Below, one piece after another: positions 26,683 to 33,618 of a stretch of 36,316 nucleotides of DNA. Numbering within the stretch: the first letter of the stretch is position 1; every line of letters starts with the position of its first letter. Source of the stretch: a virus. The notes under the pieces were generated by a model. That model had not been told where the DNA came from. It saw nothing but the letters and a program-made list of their open reading frames with translations, and ran no database searches. Location of the stretch: positions 1 through 36,316 of IMG/VR virus record IMGVR_UViG_3300020172_001410. One strand, given 5' to 3'. A program made the translations under genes and the position numbers.

Positions 26683-27165
26683 CTATCTCAACCTCTCTAA
26701 TGTAGTTTCATACTCTATCTGTTGAGAAAGACCGTCGATAGAAAACACAAACGAAACGTCATATTGATACTCATCGGCCGACGCCTTCACCTGAAGAGAC
26801 ACGATCTTGACTCTAGGCTCAAAGTATTTAATTGCATCACTTATGTATAATTTTATTTGCAGCTCTGTTGCCGGTGTGATGGGCTGAAACAACATCTGTC
26901 GTAAGTTTGCGCCAAATTTTGGATTGAAGAGGCGCTCGTTTTGCCCGGTAAACATGATGTTTCGTACTGAGCGTTTTACTGCTTCTGCGTTTGTTAACGG
27001 TATCAGATCGCCAGATACTGGGTGTGCATGAAAATCTAGGTTAAGGTCAGAAAACTCAATCGTAGTTCTGTCATATATCTCTTCTTTGATGGTACCAAGA
27101 AGTGTATCGACCGTCTTGTTTTCTGGGTCTTCGAGATTGGTTAGTGTTCCTACTATGTTTGCCAT
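26683..27165 (-). CDS. 25: Baseplate wedge protein gp25
   Basis: The protein belongs to the gp25/GPW lysozyme-like fold family, which is not an active lysozyme. Typical segments are DLNLDFHAHPVSGDLIPLTN, AVKRSVRNIMFTGQNERLFN, then PKFGANLRQMLFQP, followed by a C-terminal beta-alpha part. T4 gp25 has 132 residues. I chose the ATG at 27165 (160 residues) over an in-frame TTG at 27192 (169 residues). The late box at 27202-27209 predicts RNA starting near 27197, leaving about 30 bases of leader for the ATG but almost none for the TTG. Neither start has a strong ribosome binding site. gp25 initiates sheath polymerisation at the baseplate inner ring together with gp6 and gp53. Confidence 0.9.
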   Translation of the reverse strand: MANIVGTLTNLEDPENKTVDTLLGTIKEEIYDRTTIEFSDLNLDFHAHPVSGDLIPLTNAEAVKRSVRNIMFTGQNERLFNPKFGANLRQMLFQPITPATELQIKLYISDAIKYFEPRVKIVSLQVKASADEYQYDVSFVFSIDGLSQQIEYETTLERLR

Positions 27166-27201
27166 TAGGATTGCCGCAACGTAAGTATACAAATACCTAG
27201 T

Positions 27202-27209
27202 TATTTATG
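27202..27209 (-). promoter_or_regulatory. T4-type late promoter box CATAAATA before gp25
   Basis: The minus strand reads CATAAATA in the 62-base gap between the membrane protein gene and gp25. It fits NATAAATA and would drive the compact gp25-gp6-gp7-gp8 run. Its position favours the ATG at 27165 as the gp25 start. Confidence 0.65.
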
Positions 27210-27227
27210 CGTACATCCATAACAGTG

Positions 27228-27524
27228 CTATTGAACAATTCCCAATAGTATGAAAATCCAAACAACAGAAGATATGGTGTATATTCCACAAACCAGAGAT
27301 AAGACTATGGGTGATGTCAAAGCACGATAAACTTGTAATACAGCAACAACACCGACTGCCTTTATTATGAATAATGCGGGAATAACCCCTAGCACTCGCA
27401 TAGCTTCTTTCACTAAGGGATTGCCTTCCGAATCTAGCCCGGCGGGTAGAACATTAACTCCCAATCCAGTTAAAATGCCGTCTAACACTTGAAGAATGAT
27501 ACAAATAATAGCCAAAGACTTCAT
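27228..27524 (-). CDS. Small integral membrane protein (DUF5658-like)
   Basis: The 98-residue protein has three to four hydrophobic helices: about residues 2-24, 42-64 and 69-97, the last likely split by a short turn. The start MKSLAIICIILQVLDGILTG followed by a short loop and 'GNPLVKEAMRVLG' resembles DUF5658 proteins, small membrane proteins with a 'LLD...T..G...E.NPL' pattern. It lies between the spike gene and gp25, four bases after the spike's stop, so it is transcribed with virion genes. Phage membrane proteins of this size can be holins or can modify the envelope. A holin role is possible given timing, but no endolysin is adjacent and no holin family was recognised. Confidence 0.55.
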   Translation of the reverse strand: MKSLAIICIILQVLDGILTGLGVNVLPAGLDSEGNPLVKEAMRVLGVIPALFIIKAVGVVAVLQVYRALTSPIVLSLVCGIYTISSVVWIFILLGIVQ

Positions 27525-27528
27525 AATT

Positions 27529-29577
27529 TTAAGGAACTATAGGTATGTTTGGTGGAAAAGGTGCTGCCATGTGATGACGAATTGAGCTGTCTAATATCAA
27601 CTTCAACCCGCCGCCGGTTTTTAAGAACATTACCTTTGGATACTTGGCTCCAGGCTTATCCCATCTCTGCAACATTCTCACGCCATCTTCAAATTGTTTG
27701 ATTGTTGTGGGTGTGTCTATTAGTTTTCCTGGAACATGAATAGGTCTTACAACTTTCCATGTTGTGATGGTTTTATCGGCGTTTTCATATTTGATGTACG
27801 CACCCTCAAGGCCTCCCGCAGGTATAGCTTCTAATAGCTGATGGGGTTCTGGACTTGGACTGAGAGTCACTAATTTGCCGTTGCTGTCTGATGTGGGTTT
27901 ATACACTTCTCCGGGAAGTCCGGCCGGCCACAGAAACCCAGGCTTTGGAGAAGAGTCTGTAGTCTCTGTCTTTTTGTCTGCATCATTTTCTACCTCTGGT
28001 GATTGTGGAGATGTGTATGGTGGGTCAGGAGCAAATACTGTACCATCCAAGTGAATTTCTGGAGCCTTCAGATGAATTGCTTTTCCAGAAATTAAGTCAC
28101 AATCACCTTCTGCCTGGATACTGATCGTCTTAGCACCCTTTATGAATATGTCACCACCTTTGGCGTAAATGTATATTCCATCGCCGGTCGCAAGATGAAA
28201 ATTCTCAGATACTTCTGCATTTAAGTTTGCCCCAACAGCAAGATTGGTATCATTTCCAGATTTGATTCGGATTGCCTCTGTGGCTTCAGCATTTATACTT
28301 TTTGCACCCAAGAAGTAATCGCTGAGAACGAAGTTGTATTGCTCTTTCACCACTTTATTGACTTCTTTTCCGTCGGGGTGAACTTCTGTGAAAGTTCCAG
28401 AACGATGATACCAATGCAATCGTTCTGCGCCAGGTGTATCATCAACTTCAATCACATGGCCAGACTCGCTTTCGTGGACGTGATTGTATGGATATTTTGC
28501 TGCATATGGTGTGACCGGTTCTTGAAATGCAAACGCGGCAGACTGTGCTGTTTCGTCTTGTGCATCATGGCCGGTGCCTAACCCTACAGATAAGTTTTCT
28601 TTTTTCAACCCAACAACAGTTTTTTCTGGATCTTCACCTCGCGCCAGTCTCGATATTGAAGGCTCTCCCAATTTATCGGCATTTGGATAACTAGATGGAG
28701 GAACCCGGCCGGCAACACCCGTTGCCGCTCCGCCTGTGTAAAATCCGGCGGCGTTGAGTGCTTCCCGAAGCATTATCTCCACATCTTCTAATGTAAATGC
28801 TCCGTCTTTGTTTCTATCAAATTTTGATGTTGTTATGCTCCATCCATTCATCAATTCTCCAAATGCGGATGTAGATCCAGGAAGAGCATCTTCTTTTGAA
28901 AATCTGTCTTGTATTTCTTCATCACCGAAGAGAGCCTCAGTGAACATGTCGGTTATTGCAGTAACTTGAGATACAAGCCACGCTACAGCCTTTTTTATTG
29001 CATCTTGTACTTCGGCAGATAACGCCGCTATAGCATCAGGAATTCTGGCTAGTGCAGAACCAAGCTCAGATACAGGAATACTATTCTTTCCCTCGAACAT
29101 AATATCAATCGATTGATTGACAGCATCCATAAGATCATCTGGCGGCCCTAAACTCGCTACATACTTTCTTATTGCCATCACGTTGATGCTCGGCACAATT
29201 TCTGTGGCAGGCATCATGACCGGCGGTGTAGGCCGGCTTGCAGGGGATAGATCTGTGGTTGGATCGTTGAACCCTTTTTCAGGGTCTGCTGGGTCTTTGG
29301 GAATACCAGGAAGAGAACCCGCAATAACTGGCTTTTGGGCATCGTGATCCATAAAGAATCCCCAAACCCAGTCACCTTCTTTTAGAGTTATGTTCTGATG
29401 TACGGCGTTTACTCCCATGCTGGGAAGTGCCCAGAGTAGGTCGTTTGTCGGCAGCTCACTCTTATCTTCGGTGTGCATTCCGAATATGCGAACACGAACA
29501 CGACCCAATTTGACCGGGTCGTTTCGATCCTCAACAACACCTATGAACCAATGAAATCCATTTCTGCCGACAAACAT
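27529..29577 (-). CDS. 5: Baseplate central spike / hub protein, gp5-like, without lysozyme domain
   Basis: Residues 1-95 form the gp5/VgrG-type OB domain (FHWFIGVVEDRNDPVKLGRV, then LKEGDWVWGFFMDHDAQKPV and IAGSLPG). Residues 362-400 hold PYNHVHESESGHVIEVDDTP followed by GAERLHWYHRSGTF, the usual entry to the spike. About 425-512 is a beta-helix of short repeats (INAEATEAIRIKSGN, IYIYAKGGDIFIKGAK, then IHLKAPEIHLDG). T4 gp5 has a lysozyme domain between these parts. Here the same interval (about 100-360) is helical and low-complexity with no E-D-T lysozyme motif. It contains an EF-hand-like loop, DRNKDGAFTLED (254-265). A C-terminal extension of about 150 residues follows the beta-helix. The gene would encode the membrane-piercing spike of the tail tube. 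A possible late box lies at 29609-29616, and GGATAGTTAGAG precedes the ATG. Confidence 0.85.
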   Translation of the reverse strand: MFVGRNGFHWFIGVVEDRNDPVKLGRVRVRIFGMHTEDKSELPTNDLLWALPSMGVNAVHQNITLKEGDWVWGFFMDHDAQKPVIAGSLPGIPKDPADPEKGFNDPTTDLSPASRPTPPVMMPATEIVPSINVMAIRKYVASLGPPDDLMDAVNQSIDIMFEGKNSIPVSELGSALARIPDAIAALSAEVQDAIKKAVAWLVSQVTAITDMFTEALFGDEEIQDRFSKEDALPGSTSAFGELMNGWSITTSKFDRNKDGAFTLEDVEIMLREALNAAGFYTGGAATGVAGRVPPSSYPNADKLGEPSISRLARGEDPEKTVVGLKKENLSVGLGTGHDAQDETAQSAAFAFQEPVTPYAAKYPYNHVHESESGHVIEVDDTPGAERLHWYHRSGTFTEVHPDGKEVNKVVKEQYNFVLSDYFLGAKSINAEATEAIRIKSGNDTNLAVGANLNAEVSENFHLATGDGIYIYAKGGDIFIKGAKTISIQAEGDCDLISGKAIHLKAPEIHLDGTVFAPDPPYTSPQSPEVENDADKKTETTDSSPKPGFLWPAGLPGEVYKPTSDSNGKLVTLSPSPEPHQLLEAIPAGGLEGAYIKYENADKTITTWKVVRPIHVPGKLIDTPTTIKQFEDGVRMLQRWDKPGAKYPKVMFLKTGGGLKLILDSSIRHHMAAPFPPNIPIVP

Positions 29578-29608
29578 TCTCTAACTATCCAGAATAACAA
29601 ACACACCC

Positions 29609-29616
29609 TATTTAGG
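29609..29616 (-). promoter_or_regulatory. Late promoter-like variant CCTAAATA before the spike gene
   Basis: The minus strand reads CCTAAATA, one base from NATAAATA, overlapping the TAA stop of the upstream gene. It would give a leader of about 27 bases to the spike ATG at 29577. The flanking CCCTA/TAGGG symmetry could also form a very small hairpin. Confidence 0.35.
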
Positions 29617-30055
29617 GGGTTTCCTGAGTTTGATTTTTCTTCAAATCAAACTCTCGGGTGTGTTGCTCACATGCCGTGTATAACCAAGCGTCACCTCGGA
29701 GTTCGCCCGGAGCGCCGCAAACCTCACATGTCTCTGATGACTTTTTTGAGGCGTCTTCAATTAATTTATCTAACGTTTTGTCATACCCAGAAACATAGAA
29801 CCTTAGAGTTCCATACTTCTCCTTAACTTGTAGGGCGACTAATTCCGACACAGCTTCTGGAGGTAGCGTTTGAATATGTTTCTGTATGCCTTCACACAAC
29901 TCAACTAACAGGTCGGCCCATCCGTCACCACACTCAAAGTAAAATGCTATAGGCATAAACATTTCACCAAGAGACATTTTGTTCTGCTCATCTTCTATCG
30001 TTTCAAATATGGATGGGCAAGCTCGTATTACTCGTCTTGTATTTTCGTCGTTCAT
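29612..30055 (-). CDS. Conserved phage protein with C-terminal zinc-finger-like motif
   Basis: The 147-residue protein has the pattern ECGDGWADLLVELCE (41-55), then LVALQVKEKYGTLRFYVSGY (72-91), and CEVCGAPGELRGDAWLYTAC followed by EQH. The last part gives C110, C113, C129 and H132 as likely zinc ligands. I recognise the combination 'CGDGW..L...LC', 'VKEK.G.LRFY', 'C..CG.PG' from widespread phage and prophage hypothetical proteins without known function. It lies between the small accessory genes and the spike gene and overlaps a possible late promoter at its stop. Nucleic-acid or protein binding through the zinc site is plausible but unproven. Confidence 0.6.
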   Translation of the reverse strand: MNDENTRRVIRACPSIFETIEDEQNKMSLGEMFMPIAFYFECGDGWADLLVELCEGIQKHIQTLPPEAVSELVALQVKEKYGTLRFYVSGYDKTLDKLIEDASKKSSETCEVCGAPGELRGDAWLYTACEQHTREFDLKKNQTQETP

Positions 30056-30056
30056 A

Positions 30057-30359
30057 TTAGATACAGTCGGCGTAGCCTTTATTTTCTGCCGATTTTAATT
30101 CCATCTTATCGACATGTGCGATCACTTGCTGATACAAATCACGAATGGCTTTCGCTCGCTTAGCCATCTCAAGAATCCTATTCTCTTTCTTGTTTCGGAA
30201 TGCTTTGATAATATCATCTTCGTCGAAGTAGAAACCCAATCGAGCGTAGAGCATATCAACAACCTTTGAGTCTCCCATTCTCATAGCATCATGGAGCTGA
30301 GTGTTGTCTGGGAACAAGGTTCTTGCCATCTTCATCATTTCGTCAGTATATTTCATCAT
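30057..30359 (-). CDS. Small helical protein of unknown function
   Basis: The 100-residue protein (MMKYTDEMMKMARTLFPDN...) is charged and helical, with a basic stretch in the second half (FRNKKENRILEMAKRAKAIR). AAGGA lies five bases before the first ATG and eight before the second, so either start is possible. It begins 11 bases after the end of the MGCDIH gene, consistent with one message. The acidic patch YFDEDDI is not a recognised EF-hand. No family was recognised. Confidence 0.5.
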   Translation of the reverse strand: MMKYTDEMMKMARTLFPDNTQLHDAMRMGDSKVVDMLYARLGFYFDEDDIIKAFRNKKENRILEMAKRAKAIRDLYQQVIAHVDKMELKSAENKGYADCI

Positions 30360-30370
30360 ATTTTTCCTTA

Positions 30371-31000
30371 TTACGAGTCAAACCAAAAAACCAGTCTTGT
30401 TTTATACGGTCCACTATTCTCTATAGCAATCATGCTCGCTATAGTTGCGTTTAGTGGAGCACATTCAATTTCAGGAAAAGATAGCTTCATTAAATCATAT
30501 TGATCGGCCTGTTCGAGCCTATTCAAAACTTCTTTACGCTTCTTACCTTTGTAGCTACAATCGTAGTCTAGTGCATCGGTCAAATAACTTCTTCTAACTG
30601 TAATCAGATCATCCATCTCCAGATTGCTTGCTGAGTGCCAGTCGGGATTTCTGATATACTTACCTCCACTAAAATCTTCCTCTATAAGATTGTATCGCTC
30701 AATCATTTGTGTGGCATCTGCTTGCGTTACCGTGCGCTCGCTCCAATACTTAAACGGACTGTTCTCGACAACTTCATCGACAATTTTCAAGTAATACTTA
30801 CCGAATGTTATCGAACTTATTGTGGGCGTCTTGGGTAATCCTCTGGGATCAAACGGACCTCCGAAGCCTCTAACACCCGCAAGGGCATTAAATAAGGTAT
30901 AGTTTCTATTGAACGATATGTCTGATGCATACACATCAACCCAAGGCGTTTTATCCTCTATGTTGAAATACTCCAAGTATGCGTGAATATCACATCCCAT
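30371..31000 (-). CDS. Conserved phage protein of the MGCDIH type
   Basis: The 209-residue protein opens with MGCDIHAYLEY, continues with 'FNRNYTLFNALAGVRGFGG' and then 'DPRGLPKTPTISS'. This trio (MGCDIH..., RNY.LF..LAGVR, PRGLP) marks a widespread phage protein usually annotated only as hypothetical. The conserved Cys3, Asp4 and His6 cluster looks like a metal or catalytic site, but no activity is established to my knowledge. It has no signal peptide or membrane segment. The gene starts two bases after the stop of the upstream small basic protein, in the packed run 31685-29612, and a GGTGAG stretch precedes the ATG. Confidence 0.6.
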   Translation of the reverse strand: MGCDIHAYLEYFNIEDKTPWVDVYASDISFNRNYTLFNALAGVRGFGGPFDPRGLPKTPTISSITFGKYYLKIVDEVVENSPFKYWSERTVTQADATQMIERYNLIEEDFSGGKYIRNPDWHSASNLEMDDLITVRRSYLTDALDYDCSYKGKKRKEVLNRLEQADQYDLMKLSFPEIECAPLNATIASMIAIENSGPYKTRLVFWFDS

Positions 31001-31002
31001 AT

Positions 31003-31233
31003 TTACTCACCAGCATCAAGCGAGAGTGAGTCTGATGATGGTGTTACTAAATCTGCGTTCGATGCTGTTGATTCTTGCTCATGTAATTGCTGCAAGAGTC
31101 CCTTGAAAAACTCAAGACGACCCTTCAGGTTTTGCTTTCTTGAAAATTTCGTCGTCTTTCTTCGATGAAGCCTAACATACAACTCAGTTATCTTTTTCTC
31201 TATGCTTTTTTTAGATCTGTCGTTTCTCGTCAT
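31003..31233 (-). CDS. Small basic protein of unknown function
   Basis: The 76-residue protein has a strongly basic N-terminal two-thirds (MTRNDRSKKSIEKKITELYV, then LHRRKTTKFSRKQNLKGRLE) and an acidic serine-rich tail. The charge pattern would suit binding of nucleic acid or of an acidic partner, but no domain was recognised. It lies between two similarly short genes in one tight cluster, with a 12-base gap to the gene upstream. Confidence 0.45.
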   Translation of the reverse strand: MTRNDRSKKSIEKKITELYVRLHRRKTTKFSRKQNLKGRLEFFKGLLQQLHEQESTASNADLVTPSSDSLSLDAGE

Positions 31234-31245
31234 ATAACTATTATC

Positions 31246-31479
31246 TCATTCCCTATACTCAAAGTCAATCTTCAAAGAGGAGATCTTGTCCCTTTTTTCA
31301 GAATCCAATTTTTCGTATTCCATTCCCAATTTGGAAATCATAATCATTACGAAATTGGAAAAGTCCTTTGGAAGTAGCTTCATTCCAAGCCATATACGGA
31401 AATTAGTCCAGGTCGCGGACGGATTCTCACGGAATAGTATCTGACTGGAACGCTTTAATTCTCGTAAAAAATCACTCAC
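31246..31479 (-). CDS. Small protein of unknown function (GTG start)
   Basis: The 77-residue protein (MSDFLRELKRSSQILFRENP...) starts at a GTG whose bases overlap the preceding TGA stop as GTGA, a classic translational coupling junction. The protein is mixed helical with many charged residues and a hydrophobic patch (FSNFVMIMISKLGM) too short and interrupted for a membrane segment. No family was recognised. Confidence 0.45.
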   Translation of the reverse strand: MSDFLRELKRSSQILFRENPSATWTNFRIWLGMKLLPKDFSNFVMIMISKLGMEYEKLDSEKRDKISSLKIDFEYRE

Positions 31480-31685
31480 TGATACCCCTGCGCTACCATA
31501 CGAACCTCTTTCTCTTCTTTAGATACAGTCAAGAACGTTCTAAACGTAGTGCTATCTTGACGATGTGCTGAGAGATACTTGATATGCTCTTCTAACATCC
31601 ATATCTCTCGACACAGCTCTTCATCTGTCAATCCCATTATCGTTTGTGCATAGCCCCTGAGCGAGCTTCGGTCGATATCATGCAT
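31476..31685 (-). CDS. Small acidic helical protein of unknown function
   Basis: The 69-residue protein (MHDIDRSSLRGYAQTIMGLT...) is helical, with DEELCREIWMLEEHIKYLSA forming an amphipathic segment. It is the first gene after the protease. A promoter-like element at 31692-31719 lies directly before its ATG, so close that the message would be nearly leaderless. It is coupled to the next gene by a GTGA overlap. No ribosome binding site is evident and no family was recognised. Confidence 0.45.
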   Translation of the reverse strand: MHDIDRSSLRGYAQTIMGLTDEELCREIWMLEEHIKYLSAHRQDSTTFRTFLTVSKEEKEVRMVAQGYQ

Positions 31686-31691
31686 GACGTT

Positions 31692-31719
31692 AGTATAGCA
31701 AACCTGTTTTGTAAGTCTA
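31692..31719 (-). promoter_or_regulatory. Putative host-type promoter with extended -10, after the protease gene
   Basis: The minus strand has TAGACT (31719-31714), a 16-base spacer, and TATACT (31697-31692) preceded by TGC, so the extended -10 is TGCTATACT. The -35 begins right after the protease stop codon. The same nine bases occur in the promoter of the protease itself (33573-33565). Confidence 0.5.
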
Positions 31720-33522
31720 TTATTTTATCTGTTTTGTGAGAAGTCCACACAACTCATTTATCTGACTTGTGGTGGCGGTTCCTCGAAACGTCGTGGATAT
31801 GCTCGCGGAAGAAATCACGGTCTTTTCATTCGTCTTCGCAAGAACATACACTTGTGAAAAGTATTTTGACAGTTCTGGTATAACAACACTCAGTTGGTTG
31901 CTGCCATTTTGAAGTGTAGTAGTTGCGTAGTTGGAACAACCGTACAACTTGTTTCCTGGCGTCTTCAACACAAACTGAATCCTGGCTGATGTTGCTGCTG
32001 TGGAAAATCCAGAGATAGAAACTGTTGTTGTATCTCCAAGACTTACAGTAGATGGATTAAACGACACCTGAGGGTTCGGAGTAGGCGTATTCGTAGGCGT
32101 CTGTGTTGGCGTGGCAGTTGCTGTGGGTGTATGCGTATACGTTGGTGTTGAAGTGATTGTCGGGGTGAATGTTGGTGTGGGTTGTGGCGTGCCTGTACCT
32201 ACAGGTGCTGTAGTGGGGACCGTCGTGGGTGCTGCCGTAGGTACAGCACAAGTGCTATTTGCTGCATATACGGCGCCAACTGCATTTGCCAAAGATGCGC
32301 TCGAAACTTTGCCCTGTAGTGCTGATAGTTTCAGTCCGTTGTTTAGTATGACACTTCTGACCTGAGCTACAGATAAGTTACATACAGAATTTGTGAGTAC
32401 AGCCAAGCCAGAAACGTGCGGCGCTGCCATCGATGTGCCACTTTTGTATCCGTACTTATGCTTTAGAATTGAGCTTAGTATGCCCGATCCGGGCGCTGCT
32501 ATATGCACAGACGTTGCGCCGTAGTTCGAGAATGATGATAGTGAGCCGCTCGATGTCACTGATGCTACAGAGATGACGTTACCTGCCGAATAGTTAGCAG
32601 GATATGATGGATAAACATCCGTGTTTGCTGCACTATTTCCCGCAGATGCTACAAAGAGTATACCTTCACTTTCGGCCAATTTTACTACATCGAGAAACGG
32701 CTTAGAAAATGCACTAGAGCCATACGAGTTGTTCATCACAACAACTTTATGTCCAGCCCGCTTGAGGGCGATGCCGTAATTGATTGCACGAATGGCGTTT
32801 ACAGAACTACCAACACCAGACGATGACAAAAACTTCATACTGACGAGTTTAAGTTTATGTGCTATGCCAGCGATTCCTATTGTGTTGTTACCCACTGCGC
32901 CGATAATACCAGCAACATGTGTGCCGTGTCCATTGTCGTCTATGCCAGAACCAATTCTTGTGATGGCATTCATGCCATTCACATCGTCGATGTAGCCATT
33001 GTAATCATCGTCGAGTCCATTATTCGGAACTTCTTTGGGGTTCACCCAGATATTCTGCGCCAAGTCTGGATGATGAACTTCTATTCCAGTGTCGATGACT
33101 AGCGCCAACAAATCATCTTTGCCTGTAGTAACGTCCCACGCTCCGGGAGCTGCCATCAGTTGTGGACCATACTGATAGCTATAATACACATCGTCGGGGG
33201 TTGATGTTATAGTGAGCGCATTATTAGCAACACAAAGTATTTTGCCTTTTGACGCTTTTTGAATTCTTCGTATGCTTGCTTTTCGACACAACGAAGATGA
33301 ACGATTATACACTAGAGGAACATCTCGATTCTGTCTCTTATCTGCCACAAATACTGAGCTGCTGGACAGCTTCTCGTAATTCAAATTGGCAAACTTATGC
33401 GACTTATATGAGACGCCTCGATGTGATGTTAGAATCACACCCGAATAGACCGACCGTTCTTCTGCACTCACTGTTGATACGACAACAAGGAGGGCTGCAA
33501 CAATTTTCACAAACGCTTTCAT
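31720..33522 (-). CDS. Secreted subtilisin-family (S8) serine protease
   Basis: The 600-residue protein begins with a signal peptide (MKAFVKIVAALLVVVSTVSA, cleavage likely after residue 20). A prodomain-like segment runs to about 115. The subtilase domain runs from about 118 to 420, with a complete triad: D144 in ALVIDTGIEVHHPDL, H199 in DDNGHGTHVAG and S364 in SGTSMAAPHVSG, plus oxyanion N296 in SAGNS. An insert with NNGLDDDYNGYIDD (about 167-180) is typical of many bacterial secreted subtilases and may bind calcium. Residues 428-483 are a Thr/Pro-rich linker (TPTATATPTQTPTNTPTP), followed by a beta-sandwich-like C-terminal domain. There are six cysteines. I prefer the ATG at 33522: GGAG lies eight bases upstream and the signal peptide begins there, whereas the longer frame to 33555 adds eleven residues in front. 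The protein should leave the cytoplasm or act at cell or virion surfaces. Confidence 0.93.
   Translation of the reverse strand: MKAFVKIVAALLVVVSTVSAEERSVYSGVILTSHRGVSYKSHKFANLNYEKLSSSSVFVADKRQNRDVPLVYNRSSSLCRKASIRRIQKASKGKILCVANNALTITSTPDDVYYSYQYGPQLMAAPGAWDVTTGKDDLLALVIDTGIEVHHPDLAQNIWVNPKEVPNNGLDDDYNGYIDDVNGMNAITRIGSGIDDNGHGTHVAGIIGAVGNNTIGIAGIAHKLKLVSMKFLSSSGVGSSVNAIRAINYGIALKRAGHKVVVMNNSYGSSAFSKPFLDVVKLAESEGILFVASAGNSAANTDVYPSYPANYSAGNVISVASVTSSGSLSSFSNYGATSVHIAAPGSGILSSILKHKYGYKSGTSMAAPHVSGLAVLTNSVCNLSVAQVRSVILNNGLKLSALQGKVSSASLANAVGAVYAANSTCAVPTAAPTTVPTTAPVGTGTPQPTPTFTPTITSTPTYTHTPTATATPTQTPTNTPTPNPQVSFNPSTVSLGDTTTVSISGFSTAATSARIQFVLKTPGNKLYGCSNYATTTLQNGSNQLSVVIPELSKYFSQVYVLAKTNEKTVISSASISTTFRGTATTSQINELCGLLTKQIK
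32074..32241 (-). repeat. Low-complexity Thr/Pro linker coding repeat
   Basis: About 56 codons alternate ACN and CCN, giving GT-rich plus-strand DNA. They encode the flexible linker between the protease domain and the C-terminal beta domain. Such tracts are common in secreted bacterial enzymes and rare in phage virion proteins. Confidence 0.8.
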
Positions 33523-33564
33523 AATGACATTCTCCAAAAGTAGTAATATACGCACCTACATTGG

Positions 33565-33592
33565 AGTATAGCATAATGTGTGAATCCACACA
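33565..33592 (-). promoter_or_regulatory. Putative protease promoter with operator-like inverted repeat
   Basis: TATACT (33570-33565) is preceded by TGC, an extended -10. Just upstream, where a -35 box would lie, is the inverted repeat TGTGTG-GATT-CACACA (33592-33577 on the minus strand). No good -35 hexamer is seen, which is tolerated with an extended -10. The predicted leader to the ATG at 33522 is about 35 bases with a good GGAG site. The inverted repeat could bind a regulator. Confidence 0.5.
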
Positions 33593-33618
33593 GAACTATC
33601 TTCTACGAGTTTTTCGTA

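Noticed and set aside
27166-27192. TTG start for gp25 giving nine extra residues
   Set aside because: The late promoter box at 27202-27209 would place the RNA start almost on the TTG, and the family-like sequence begins at the ATG at 27165.
28500-29300. Lysozyme domain in the gp5-like protein
   Set aside because: No Glu-x8-Asp-x5-Thr style motif or other lysozyme signature is visible in residues 100-360.
32111-32365. Plus-strand frame rich in Val/Gly opposite the protease linker
   Set aside because: It is the complement of the Thr/Pro linker codons and has no start context.
33523-33555. Longer start for the protease, eleven residues upstream
   Set aside because: It would place charged residues before the signal peptide and lie upstream of the good GGAG site that serves the ATG at 33522.
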